From Hydractinia symbiolongicarpus (lineage: Eukaryota; Cnidaria; Hydrozoa; Anthoathecata; Hydractiniidae): DNA of 64,000 nt. The notes beneath the pieces are model-generated. The model was not told where the DNA came from, did not search any database, and saw nothing but the letters and a program-made list of their open reading frames with translations. Below are positions 1 to 13,550 of the stretch, in pieces (position 1 is the first letter of the stretch; each line of letters begins with the position of its first letter). The stretch spans positions 4,340,001 through 4,404,000 of the forward strand of contig NC_079886.1 of assembly GCF_029227915.1 (NCBI RefSeq). The letters are read 5' to 3'. Made by a program: the position numbers and the translations under genes.

Positions 1-3000
1 AGTCATTTTTTACTGTGGGACCAATCTTAGCTGTTATCGCACGCTGAAGAAATTGAGACAGTTTCAAAAACTACATTTCATTGACTTTCTAACGGTATCA
101 GTCCGTTTCTGTTACAACGGTTGCGTCACATATTCGTACCAACATGTGTTTAGCGATATTTTTCTGATATTACTAGGTTGTATCGCTTTTAACAGTGAAA
201 CGATTGACTGTGGGACTTAATTGAACTGATTTTGGACTTTAACTTTATAAATGTGATAATTGAGACAATTGGACTACATGCAATAACATTCTTCTTAAAT
301 TGGCATGATTGACGGAACTCAGTGATTTCACTGGGCGCTGTGGTAGCGCGTCATTTAAAAATGTAGATATATAAGTCATTTTTTACTGTGGGACCAATCC
401 TAGCCGTTATCGCGCGCTGAAGAAATTGAGACAGTTTCAAAAACTACATTTCATTGACTTTCTAACGGTATCAGTCCGTTTCTGTTACAACGGTTGCGTC
501 ACATATTTGTACCAACATGTATTTAGCGATATTTTTCTGATATTACTACGTTGCATCGCTTTTAACAGTGAAACAATTGACTGTGGGACTTAGTTAAACT
601 GATTTTGGACTTTAACTTTTTAAATGTGATAATTGAAACAATTGGACACCATGCAATAACATTCTTCTTAAATTGGCATGATTGACGGAACTCAGCGATT
701 AAACTGGGCGCTGTGGTAGCGCTTCATTTAAAAATGTAGATATATAAGTCATTTTTTACTGTGGGACCAATCCTAGCCGCTATCGCTCGCCGAAGAAGTT
801 GAGACAGTTTCAAAAACTACATTTCATTGACTTTCTAACGGTATCAGTCCGTTTTTGTTACAACAGTTGCGTCACATAATCGCACCAACATGTGTTTAGC
901 GATATTTTTCTGATATTACTAGGTTGTATCGCTTTTAACAGTGAAACGATTGACTGTGGGACTTAATTGAACTGATTTTGGACTTTAACTTTATAAATGT
1001 GATAATTGAGACAATTGGATTACTTGCAATAACATTCTTCTTAAATTGGCATGATTGTCGGAACTCAGCGATTACACTGGGCGCTGTGGTAGCGCTTCAT
1101 TTGAAAATGCAGATAAATAAGTCATTTTTTACTGTGGGACCAATCCTAGCCGTTATCGCACGCTGAGGAAATAGAGACAGTTTCAAAAACTACATTTCAT
1201 TGACTTTCTAACGGTGTTAGCCTGTTTGAGTTACAACAGTTAGGTCACATTTTCGTACCAACATGTATTTATCGATATTTTTCTGATATTACTAGGTTGC
1301 ATCGCCTTTAACAGTGAAACGAGTGACTGTGGGACTTAATTTAACTGATTTTGGACTGTGAGCTTACAAATGTGATGAATGAGACAATTGGACTCCATGA
1401 AATAACATTCTTCTTAAATTGGCATGATTGCCGGAACTCAGCGATTAAACTTGGCGCTGTGGTAGCGCTTCATTTAAAAATGTAGATAAATAACTCATTG
1501 TTTACTGTAGGAACAATCCTAGCCGTTATCGCACGCTAAAGAAATAGAGACAGTTTCAAAAACTACATTTAATTGACTTTCTAACGATATCAGTCCGTTT
1601 GAGTTACAACGGTTGGGTCACATTTTCGTACCAACGCGTATTTAGCGACATTTTTCTGATATTATTAGGTTACATCGCTTTTAACAGTGAAACGTTTGAC
1701 TGTGGCACTTAATTGAAGTGACATTGGACTGTGGCCTTACAAATGTGATGAATGAGACAATTGGACACAATGAAATAACATTCTTCTTAAATTGGCATGA
1801 TTGTCGGAACTCAGCGGTTAAACTGGGCGCTGTGGTAGCGCTTCATTTAAAAATGTAGATATATAAGTCATTTTTTACTGTGGGACCAATCCTAGCCGCT
1901 ATCGCTCGCCGAAGAAGTTGAGACAATTTCAAAAACTACATTTCACTGACTTTCTAACGGTATCAGACCGTTTCAGTTACAACACTTGGGTCACATTTTC
2001 GTACCAACATGTATTTAGCGATATTTTTCTGATATTACTAGGTTGTATCGCTTTTAACAGTGAAACGATTGACTGTGGGACTTAATTGAACTGATTTTGG
2101 ACTTTAACTTTATAAATGTGATAATTGAGACAATTGGACTACATGCAATAACATTCTTCTTAAATTGGCATGATTGACGGAACTCAGTGATTTCACTGGG
2201 CGCTGTGGTAGCGCGTCATTTAAAAATGTAGATATATAAGTCATTTTTTACTGTGGGAACAATCTTAGCCGTTATCGCGCGCTGAAGAAATTGAGACAGT
2301 TTCAAAAACTACATTTCATTGACTTTCTAACGGTATCAGTCCGTTTCTGTTACAACGGTTGCGTCACATATTTGTACCAACATGTATTTAGCGATAATTT
2401 TCTGATATTACTACGTTGCATCGCTTTTAACAGTGAAACAATTGACTGTGGGACTTACTTAAACTGATTTTGGACTTTAACTTTTTAAATGTGATAATTG
2501 AAACAATTGGACACCATGCAATAACATTCTTCTTAAATTGGCATGATTGACGGAACTCAGCGATTACACTGGGCGCTATGGTAGCCCTTCATTTAAAAAT
2601 GTAGATATATAAGTCTTTTTTTACTGTGGGACCAATCCTAGCCGCTATCGCTCGCCGAAGAAGTTAAGACATTTTCAAAAACTAAATTTCATTGACTTTC
2701 TAACGGTATCAGTCCATTTCAGTTACAACGCTAGGGTCACATTTTCGTACCAACATGTATTTAGCGATATTTTTCTGATATTACCAGGTTGCATCGCATT
2801 TAACAGTGAAACAATTGACTGTGGGACTTAATTGAACTGATTTTGTACTGTGACCTGACAAAAATGATGAATGAGGCAATTGGACTCCATGAAATAACAT
2901 TCTTCTTAAATTGGCATGATTGCCGGTGCTCAGCGATTACACTGGGCGCTGTGGTAGCCCTTCATTTAAAAATGTAGATATATAAGTCATTTTTTACTGT

Positions 3001-3670
3001 AGGACCAATCCTAGCTGTTATCGCACGCTGAAGAAATAGAGACAGTTTCAAAAACTACATTTCATTGACTTTCTAACGGTATCAGTCCGTTTCAGTTACA
3101 ACGGTTGCGTGACATATTCGTGCCAACATGTATTTAGCGATATTTTTCTGATATTACTAGGTTGCATCGCTTTTAACAGTGAAACGATTGACTGTGGGAC
3201 ATACTTGAACTGATTTTGGACTGTAACTTTATAAATGTGATAATTGAGACAATTGGACTCTATGCAATAACATTCTTCTTAAATTGGCATGATTGACGGA
3301 ACTCAGCGATTACACTGGGCGCTGTGGTAGCGCTTCATTTAAAAATGTAGATATATAAGTCATTTCTTACTGTGGGACTAATCCTAGCCGTTATCGCACG
3401 CTGAAGAAATTGAGACAGTTTCAAAAACTACATTTCATTGACTTTCTGACGGTATCAGTCCGTTTCTGTTACAACGGTTGCGTCACAAATTTGTACCAAC
3501 ATGTATTTAGCGATATTTTTCTGATATTACTAGATTGCATCGCTTTTAACAGTGAAACGATTGAATGTGGGACTTAATTGAACTGATTTTGGACTTTAAC
3601 TTTATAAATGCAATAATTGAGAGAATTGGACTCCAAGAAATAAAATTATTCTGAATTTGACATGATTGCT

Positions 3671-3860
3671 ACAATCCTGGCCAATATATAATGGAATTCC
3701 TTCTTGTTGGACTGAAGAAACCTGCCCCCTCCCCCCCTTAAACAGTGTTGACTTTGGCTTTGGCTGTTCCTTGAATGCTCAAAATTTAACACAAATCAAC
3801 ATTGTGTATGGGGGTAGGGGGGAAGGACAGCTAAATTCCAATAGTTTTGGCCAGTATTGT
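3671..3860 (+). repeat. 190-bp terminal repeat, left copy of composite
   Basis: It begins ACAATCCTGGCCAATATATA and ends TTTTGGCCAGTATTGT, so the repeat carries its own imperfect inverted ends of about 12-14 bp. It contains two homopolymer-rich stretches, a C run near 3724-3736 and a G run near 3811-3820. It is nearly identical to the copies at 4478 and 6533. Confidence 0.85.
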
Positions 3861-3996
3861 CTGCATATTCTTGCTGTTGAGACTTAGTTTTTTTTGAAGG
3901 TATTAACACAAAATCTTATTTTTATGTTTTGGTCTGTACATATCTTTTTCACAGACATGGACTGTCAGCATATAAACAGTATTATTTCTTATATTC

Positions 3997-4234
3997 GACG
4001 GTTCACGGGCGTCAATCGTGAAATTTTAAAGAAGTATATTCAATAATTCTTTTTTAGAAATTGACTGTTCACGAGCATGAACCGTCAAATAATAAAAATT
4101 ATATTTTTACATGTCTTTCTTATATTCGACCTTTTTTAGAAATTGACGGTTCACGGGCGTGAACCGTCAAAATTATAGAAAATATATTTGATAATTCTTT
4201 TTTAAAATTCAACGGTTCACGGGCGTGAACCGTC
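3997..4234. repeat. Ladder of four ~24-bp palindromes inside the composite element
   Basis: Four copies of an inverted repeat, GACGGTTCACG-GG-CGTGAACCGTC in its best form, lie at 3997-4020, 4063-4086, 4145-4168 and 4211-4234. Spacing is 66-82 bp and the separating DNA is similar and AT-rich (TTCTTTTTTAGAAATT). The copy at 4145 is a perfect 11-bp stem, the copy at 4211 has one mismatch, and the first two are more degraded. The repetition shows an internal tandem array of about 65-80 bp. Function is unknown; a transposase-binding or structural role is a guess. Confidence 0.8.
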
Positions 4235-4477
4235 AAATAATGAAAAATAGATTTTTATATGTGTTTTTGGTGCAGCAAGCCTGTTTTTTTGGTTTGTTTA
4301 CATTTTGACATGAAAATGAGGCTGCGATTTTGAAAAAGAGGCTGCACATGTTTCAGATCAAAAAATGGTGGCTAACAAGGCTGGCTGATGTGCTGTGGTA
4401 GCTCTGTGCTTGGTAGATGTCTTATTTTGAAAATGTACACCCCCTACTGAACTGTATATAATTCATATTTCTCTCAG

Positions 4478-4667
4478 ACAATCCTGGCCAATATATAATG
4501 GAATTCCTTCTTGTTGGACTGAAGAAACCTGCCCCCTCCCCCCCTTAAACAGTGTTGACTTTGGCTTTGGCTGTTCCTTGAATGCTCAAAAATTAACACA
4601 AATCAACATTGTGTATGGGGGTAGGGGGGAAGGACAGCTAAATTCCAATAGTTTTGGCCAGTATTGT
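4478..4667 (+). repeat. 190-bp terminal repeat, right copy of composite
   Basis: This is a direct repeat of 3671-3860 with very few differences (for example AAAATTAACAC for AAATTTAACAC). It is followed at once by TAGAACTCAG, the resumption of the satellite monomer. Confidence 0.85.
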
Positions 4668-6532
4668 AGAACTCAGCAATTACACTGGGCGCTGTGGTAG
4701 CGCTTCATTTGAAAATGTAGATAAATAAGACATTTTTTACTGTGGGACCAATCCTAGCCGTTATCGCACGCTGACGAAATAGAGACAGTTTCAAAAACTA
4801 CATTTCATTGACATTCTAACGGTATCAGTCCGTTTCTGTTACAACGGTTGCGTCACAAATTTGTACCAACATGTATTTAGCGATATTTTTCTGATATTAC
4901 TACGTTGCATCGCTTTTAACAGTGAAACAATTAACTGTGGGACTTACTTAAACTGATTTTGGACTTTAACTTTTTAAATGTGATAATTGAAACAATTGGA
5001 CACCATGCAATAACATTCTTCTTAAATTGGCATGATTGACGGAACTCAGCGATTACACTGGGCGCTATGGTAGCCCTTCATTTAAAAATGTAGATATATA
5101 AGTCATTTTTTACTGTGGGACCAATCCTAGCCGCTATCGCTCGCCGAAGAAGTTGAGACATTTTCAAAAACTAAATTTCATTGACTTTCTAACGGTATCA
5201 GTCCATTTCAGTTACAACACTAGGGTCACATTTTCGTACCAACATGTATTTAGCGATATTTTTCTGATATTACCAGGTTGCATCGCATTTAACAGTGAAA
5301 CAATTGACTGTGGGACTTAATTGAACTGATTTTGTACTGTGACTTGACAAATGTGATGAATGAGGCAATTGGACTCCATGAAATAAGATTCTTCTTAAAT
5401 TGGCATGATTGCCGGTGCTCAGCGATTACACTGGGCGCTGTGGTAGCGCTTCATTTAAAAATGCAGATAAATAAGTCATTTTTTACTGTAGGACCAATCC
5501 TAGCTGTTATCGCACGCTGAAGAAATAGAGACAGTTTCAAAAACTACATTTCATTGACTTTCTAACGGTATCAGTCCGTTTCAGTTACAACGGTTGCGTG
5601 ACATATTCGTGCCAACATGTATTTAGCGATATTTTTCTGATATTACCAGGTTGCATCGCATTTAACAGTGAAACAATTGACTGTGGGACTTAATTGAACT
5701 GATTTTGTACTGTGACCTGACAAAAATGATGAATGAGGCAATTGGACTCCATGAAATAACATTCTTCTTAAATTGGCATGATTGCCGGTGCTCAGCGATT
5801 ACACTGGGCGCTGTGGTAGCCCTTCATTTAAAAATGTAGATATATAAGTCATTTTTTACTGTAGGACCAATCCTAGATGTTATCGCACGCTGAAGAAATA
5901 GAGACAGTTTCAAAAACTACATTTCATTGACTTTCTAACGGTATCAGTCCGTTTCAGTTACAACGGTTGCGTGACATATTCGTGCCAACATGTATTTAGC
6001 GATATTTTTCTGATATTACTAGGTTGCATCGCTTTTAACAGTGAAACGATTGACTGTGGGACATACTTGAACTGATTTTGGACTGTAACTTTATAAATGT
6101 GATAATTGAGACAATTGGACTCTATGCAATAACAATCTTCTTAAATTGGCATGATTGACGGAACTCAGCGATTACACTGGGCGCTGTGGTAGCGCTTCAT
6201 TTAAAAATGTAGATATATAAGTCATTTTTTACTGTGGGACTAATCCTAGCCGTTATCGCACGCTGAAGAAATTGAGACAGTTTCAAAAACTACATTTCAT
6301 TGACTTTCTGACGGTATCAGTCCGTTTCTGTTACAACGGTTGCGTCACAAATTTGTACCAACATGTATTTAGCGATATTTTTCTGATATTACTAGATTGC
6401 ATCGCTTTTAACAGTGAAACGATTGAATGTGGGACTTAATTGAACTGATTTTGGACTTTAACTTTATAAATGCAATAATTGAGAGAATTGGACTCCAAGA
6501 AATAAAATTATTCTGAATTTGACATGATTGCT

Positions 6533-6721
6533 ACAATCCTGGCCAATATATAATGGAATTCCTTCTTGTTGGACTGAAGAAACCTGCCCCCTCCCCCCTT
6601 AAACAGTGTTGACTTTGGCTTTGGCTGTTCCTTGAATGCTCAAAAATTAACACAAATCAACATTGTGTATGGGGGTAGGTGGGAAGGACAGCTAAATTCC
6701 AATAGTTTTGGCCAGTATTGT
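6533..6721 (+). mobile_element. Solo 189-bp copy of the terminal repeat
   Basis: A single copy of the 190-bp repeat (one C shorter) interrupts the satellite at the same monomer position and in the same flanking monomer subtypes as the 997-bp composite. It is flanked by GATTGCTA on the left and TAGAACTCAG on the right. The flanking satellite is duplicated from the composite region at an offset of 2862 bp on the left side and 2054 bp on the right. The 808-bp difference equals the composite length minus the solo length. The simplest reading is duplication of the segment followed by recombination between the two direct repeats, leaving one, as in solo LTR formation. Confidence 0.8.
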
Positions 6722-9700
6722 AGAACTCAGCGATTACACTGGGCGCTGTGGTAGCGCTTCATTTGAAAATGTAGATAAATAAGACATTTTTTACTGTGGG
6801 ACCAATCCTAGCCGTTATCGCACGCTGACGAAATAGAGACAGTTTCAAAAACTACATTTCATTGACATTCTAACGGTATCAGTCCGTTTCTGTTACAACG
6901 GTTGCGTCACAAATTTGTACCAACATGTATTTAGCGATATTTTTCTGATATTACTACGTTGCATCGCTTTTAACAGTGAAACAATTAACTGTGGGACTTA
7001 CTTAAACTGATTTTGGACTTTAACTTTTTAAATGTGATAATTGAAACAATTGGACACCATGCAATAACATTCTTCTTAAATTGGCATGATTGACGGAACT
7101 CAGCGATTACACTGGGCGCTATGGTAGCCCTTCATTTAAAAATGTTGATATATAAGTCATTTTTTACTGTGGGACCAATCCTAGCCGCTATCGCTCGCCG
7201 AAGAAGATGAGACATTTTCAAAAACTAAATTTCATTGACTTTCTAACGGTATCAGTCCATTTCAGTTACAACGCTAGGGTCACATTTTCCTACCAACATG
7301 TATTTAGCGATATTTTTCTGATATTACCAGGTTGCATCGCATTTAACAGTGAAACAATTGACTGTGGGACTTAATTGAACTGATTTTGTACTGTGACCTG
7401 ACAAATGTGATGAATGAGGCAATTGGACTCCATGAAATAACATTCTTCTTAAATTGGCATGATTGCCGGTGCTCAGCGATTACACTGGGCGCTGTGGTAG
7501 CGCTTCATTTAAAAATGCAGATAAATAAGTCATTTTTTACTGTAGGACCAATCCTAGCTGTTATCGCACGCTGAAGAAATAGAGACAGTTTCAAAAACTA
7601 CATTTCATTGACTTTCTAACGGTATCAGTCCGTTTCAGTTACAACGGTTGCGTGACATATTCGTGCCAACATGTATTTAGCGATATTTTTCTGATATTAC
7701 TAGGTTGCATCGCTTTTAACAGTGAAACGATTGACTGTGGGACATACTTGAACTGATTTTGGACTGTAACTTTATAAATGTGATAATTGAGACAATTGGA
7801 CTCTATGCAATAACATTCTTCTTAAATTGGCATGATTGACGGAACTCAGCGATTACACTGGGCGCTGTGGTAGCGCTTCATTTAAAAATGTAGATATATA
7901 AGTCATTTTTTACTGTGGGACCAATCCTAGCCGTTATCGCACGCTGAAGAAATTGAGACAGTTTCAAAAACTACATTTCATTGACTTTCTAACGGTATCA
8001 GTCCGTTTCTGTTACAACGGTTGCGTCACAAATTTGTACCAACATGTATTTAGCCATATTTTTCTGATATTACTAGATTGCATCGCTTTTAACAGTGAAA
8101 TGATTGAATGTGGGACTTAATTGAACTGATTTTGGACTTTAACTTTATAAATGCAATAATTGAGAGAATTGGACTCCAAGAAATAAAATTATTCTGAATT
8201 TGACATGATTGCTAGAACTCAGCGATTACACTGGGCGCTGTGGTAGCGCTTCATTTGAAAATGTAGATAAATAAGACATTTTTTACTGTGGGACCAATCC
8301 TAGCCGTTATCGCACGCTGACGAAATAGAGACAGTTTCAAAAACTACATTTCATTGACATTCTAACGGTGTTAGCCTGTTTGAGTTACAACAGTTTGGTC
8401 ACATTTTCGTACCAACATGTATTTATCGATATTTTTCTGATATTACTAGGTTGCATCACTTTTAACAGTGAAACGATTGAATGTGGGACTTAAATGAACT
8501 GATTTTGGACTTTAACTTTATAAATGCAATAATTGAGAGAATTGGACTCCAAGAAATAAAATTATTCTGAATTTGACATGATTGCTAGAACTCAGCGATT
8601 ACACTGGGCGCTGTGGTAGCGCTTCATTTGAAAATGTAGATAAATAAGACATTTTTTACTGTGGGACCAATCCTAGCCGTTATCGCACGCTGACGAAATA
8701 GAGACAGTTTCAAAAACTACATTTCATTGACATTCTAACGGTGTTAGCCTGTTTGAGTTACAACAGTTTGGTCACATTTTCGTTCCAACATGTATTTATC
8801 GATATTTTTCTGATATTACTAGGTTGCATCGCCTTTAACAGTGAAACGAGTGACTGTGGGACTTAATTTAACTGATTTTGGACTGTGAGCTTACAAATGT
8901 GATGAATGAGACAATTGGACTCCATGAAATAACATTCTTCTTAAATTGGCATGATTGCCGGAACTCAGCGATTACACTGGGCGCTGTGGTAGCGCTTCAT
9001 TTGAAAATGTAGATAAATAAGACATTTTTTACTGTGGGACCAATCCTAGCCGTTATCGCACGCTGACGAAATAGAGACAGTTTCAAAAACTACATTTCAT
9101 TGACATTCTAACGGTATCAGTCCGTTTCTGTTACAACGGTTGCGTCACAAATTTGTACCAACATGTATTTAGCGATATTTTTCTGATATTACTACGTTGC
9201 ATCGCTTTTAACAGTGAAACAATTAACTGTGGGACTTACTTAAACTGATTTTGGACTTTAACTTTTTAAATGTGATAATTGAAACAATTGGACACCATGC
9301 AATAACATTCTTCTTAAATTGGCATGATTGACGGAACTCAGCGATTACACTGGGCGCTATGGTAGCCCTTCATTTAAAAATGTAGATATATAAGTCATTT
9401 TTTACTGTGGGACCAATCCTAGCCGCTATCGCTCGCCGAAGAAGTTGAGACATTTTCAAAAACTAAATTTCATTGACTTTCTAACGGTATCAGTCCATTT
9501 CAGTTACAACGCTAGGGTCACATTTTCGTACCAACATGTATTTAGCGATATTTTTCTGATATTACCAGGTTGCATCGCATTTAACAGTGAAACAATTGAC
9601 TGTGGGACTTAATTGAACTGATTTTGTACTGTGACCTGACAAATGTGATGAATGAGGCAATTGGACTCCATGAAATAACATTCTTCTTAAATTGGCATGA

Positions 9701-12700
9701 TTGCCGGTGCTCAGCGATTACACTGGGCGCTGTGGTAGCGCTTCATTTAAAAATGCAGATAAATAAGTCATTTTTTACTGTAGGACCAATCCTAGCTGTT
9801 ATCGCACGCTGAAGAAATAGAGACAGTTTCAAAAACTACATTTCATTGACTTTCTAACGGTATCAGTCCGTTTCAGTTACAACGGTTGCGTGACATATTC
9901 GTGCCAACATGTATTTAGCGATATTTTTCTGATATTACTAGGTTGCATCGCTTTTAACAGTGAAACGATTGACTGTGGGACATACTTGAACTGATTTTGG
10001 ACTGTAACTTTATAAATGTGATAATTGAGACAATTGGACTCTATGCAATAACATTCTTCTTAAATTGGCATGATTGACGGAACTCAGCGATTACACTGGG
10101 CGCTGTGGTAGCGCTTCATTTAAAAATGTAGATATATAAGTCATTTTTTACTGTGGGACCAATCCTAGCCGTTATCGCACGCTGAAGAAATTGAGACAGT
10201 TTCAAAAACTACATTTCATTGACTTTCTAACGGTATCAGTCCGTTTCTGTTACAACGGTTGCGTCACAAATTTGTACCAACATGTATTTAGCCATATTTT
10301 TCTGATATTACTAGATTGCATCGCTTTTAACAGTGAAATGATTGAATGTGGGACTTAATTGAACTGATTTTGGACTTTAACTTTATAAATGCAATAATTG
10401 AGAGAATTGGACTCCAAGAAATAAAATTATTCTGAATTTGACATGATTGCTAGAACTCAGCGATTACACTGGGCGCTGTGGTAGCGCTTCATTTGAAAAT
10501 GTAGATAAATAAGACATTTTTTACTGTGGGACCAATCCTAGCCGTTATCGCACGCTGACGAAATAGAGACAGTTTCAAAAACTACATTTCATTGACATTC
10601 TAACGGTGTTAGCCTGTTTGAGTTACAACAGTTTGGTCACATTTTCGTACCAACATGTATTTATCGATATTTTTCTGATATTACTAGGTTGCATCACTTT
10701 TAACAGTGAAACGATTGAATGTGGGACTTAATTGAACTGATTTTGGACTTTAACTTTATAAATGCAATAATTGAGAGAATTGGACTCCAAGAAATAAAAT
10801 TATTCTGAATTTGACATGATTGCTAGAACTCAGCGATTACACTGGGCGCTGTGGTAGCGCTTCATTTGAAAATGTAGATAAATAAGACATTTTTTACTGT
10901 GGGACCAATCCTAGCCGTTATCGCACGCTGACGAAATAGAGACAGTTTCAAAAACTACATTTCATTGACATTCTAACGGTGTTAGCCTGTTTGAGTTACA
11001 ACAGTTTGGTCACATTTTCGTACCAACATGTATTTATCGATATTTTTCTGATATTACTAGGTTGCATCGCCTTTAACAGTGAAACGAGTGACTGTGGGAC
11101 TTAATTTAACTGATTTTGGACTGTGAGCTTACAAATGTGATGAATGAGACAATTGGACTCCATGAAATAACATTCTTCTTAAATTGGCATGATTGCCGGA
11201 ACTCAGCGATTAAACTGGGCGCTGTGGTAGCGCTTCATTTAAAAATGTAGATAAATAACTCATTTTTTACTGTAGGAACAATCCTAGCCGTTATTGCACG
11301 CTAAAGAAATAGAGACAGTTTCAAAAACTACATTTAATTGACTTTCTAACGATATCAGTCCGTTTCAGTTACAACGGTTGGGTCACATTTTCGTACCAAC
11401 ATGTATTTAGCGACATTTTTCTGATATTATTAGGTTACATCGCTTTTAACAGTGAAACGATTGACTGTGGGATTTAATTGAACTGATTTTGGACGGTGAC
11501 CTTATAAATGTGATAAATGAGCCAATTGGACTCCATGAAGTAACAATCTTCTTAATTTGACATGATTGCTGGAACTCAGCCATTACACTGGGCGCTGTGG
11601 TAGCGCTTCATTTAAAAATTTAGATAAATAAGTCATTTTTTACTCTGGGAACAATCCTAGCCGTTATTGCACGCTGAAGAAATAGAGACTGTTTCAAACC
11701 CTACATTTCATTGACTTTCTAACGATATCAGTCCGTTTGAGTTACAACGGTTGGGTCACATTTTCTTACCAACATGTATTTAGCGATATTTTTATGATAT
11801 TATTAGGTTACATCGCTTTTAACAGTGAAACGATTGACTGTGGGACTTAATTGAACTGATTTTGAACGGTGACCTTATAAATGTGATAAATGAGCCACTT
11901 GGACTCCATGAAGTAACAATCTTCTTAATTTGACATGATTGCTGGAACTCAGCCATTACACTGGGCGCTGTGGTAGCGCTTCATTTAAAAATGTAGATAT
12001 ATAAGTCATTTTTTACTGTGGGACCAATCGTAGCCGTTATCGCACGCTGAAGAAGTTGAGACAGTTTCAAAAATTACATTTTATTGACTTTCTAACGGTG
12101 TCAGCCTGTTTGAGTTACAACAGTTTGGTCACATTTTCGTACCAACATGTATTTATCGATATTTTTCTGATAGTACTAGGTTGCTTCGCTTTTAACAGTG
12201 AAACGATTGACTGTGGGACTTACTTGAACTGATTCTGGACTTTAACTTTATAAATATGATAATTGAGACAATTGGACTCCATGCAATAACCTTCTTCTTA
12301 AATTGGCATAATTGACGGAACTCAGCGATTACACTGGGCGCTGTGGTAGCGCTTCATTTAAAAATGTAGATATATAAGTCATTTTCTACTGTGGGACCAA
12401 TCCTAGCCGCTATCGCTCGCCGAAGAAGGTGAGACATTTTCAAAAACTAAATTTCATTGACTTTCTAACGGTATCAGTCCATTTCAGTTACAACGCTTGG
12501 GTCACATTTTCGTACCAACATGTATTTAGCGATATTTTTCTGATATTACCAGGTTGCATCGCATTTAACAGTGAAACAATTGACTGTGGGACTTAATTGA
12601 ACTGATTTTGTACTGTGACCTGACAAATGTGATGAATGAGGCAATTGGACTCCATGAAATAACATTCTTCTTAAATTGGCATGATTGCCGGTGCTCAGCG

Positions 12701-13519
12701 ATTACACTGGGCGCTGTGATAGCGCTTCATTTAAAAATGCAGATAAATAAGTCATTTTTTACTGTAGGACCAATCCTAGCCGTTATCGCACGCTGAAGAA
12801 ATAGAGACGGTTTCAAAAACTACATTTCATGGACTTTCTAACGGTATCAGTCCGTTTCAGTTACAACGGTTGCGTGACATATTCGTGCCAACATGTATTT
12901 AGCGATATTTTTCTGATATTACTAGGTTGCATCGCTTTTAACAGTGAAACGATTGACTGTGGGACATACTTGAACTGATTTTGGACTGTAACTTTATAAA
13001 TGTGATAATTGAGACAATTGGACTCTATGCAATAACATTCTTCTTAAATTGGCATGATTGACGGAACTCAGCGATTACACTGGGCGCTGTGGTAGCGCTT
13101 CATTTAAAAATGTAGATATATAAGTCATTTTTAACTGTGGGACCAATCCTAGCCGTTATCGCACGCTGAAGAAATTGAGACAGTTTCAAAAACTACATTT
13201 CATTGACTTTCTAACGGTATCAGTCCGTTTCTGTTACAACGGTTGCGTCACAAATTTGTACCAACATGTATTTAGCGATATTTTTCTGATATTACTAGGT
13301 AGCATCGCTTTTAACAGTGAAACGATTGACTGTGGGACTTACTTGAACTGATTCTGGACTTTAACTTTATAAATATGATAATTGAGACAATTGGACTCCA
13401 TGCAATAACCTTCTTCTTAAATTGGCATAATTGATGGAACTCAGCGATTACACTGGGCGCTGTGGTAGCGCTTCATTTAAAAATGTAGATATATAAGTCA
13501 TTTTCTACTGTGGGACCAA

Positions 13520-13550
13520 TCCTAGCCGTTATCGCATGTATTTAGCGACA
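13520..13550. repeat. 103-bp deletion junction in a satellite monomer
   Basis: The monomer jumps from CCGTTATCGCA directly to TGTATTTAGCGACA, removing about 103 bp. The identical junction recurs near 15670, exactly 2135 bp later, so one deletion was copied with its higher-order unit. Confidence 0.8.

Larger units (their letters stand above)
3671..4667. mobile_element. 997-bp composite transposon-like element inserted at a TA in the satellite
   Basis: The satellite is broken inside GATTGCTAGAACTCAG. The element lies between two TA dinucleotides (3670-3671 and 4667-4668), which fits a TA target-site duplication as made by Tc1/mariner-type transposases. Its outer ends are inverted repeats: CAATCCTGGCCAAT on the left and CAATACTGGCCAAA read from the right. 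Each end is a 190-bp direct repeat (3671-3860, 4478-4667), and about 617 bp of unrelated AT-rich DNA with a ladder of palindromes lies between. No credible coding sequence is present; a 73-codon open frame at 3666-3887 crosses the satellite junction and is fortuitous. Best read as a non-autonomous MITE-like composite. An LTR-type TRIM is less likely, because the ends are not TG..CA and no primer-binding site or polypurine tract is visible. Confidence 0.72.

Noticed and set aside
3666-3887. 73-codon open frame over the left terminal repeat
   Set aside because: It begins in satellite DNA and crosses the insertion junction. It is not preserved in the other copies of the 190-bp repeat.
3671-4667. 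LTR retrotransposon in miniature (TRIM)
   Set aside because: Direct repeats and a solo copy would fit. However, the ends are CAAT..ATTG rather than TG..CA, the target is TA, and no primer-binding site or polypurine tract is visible next to the repeats.
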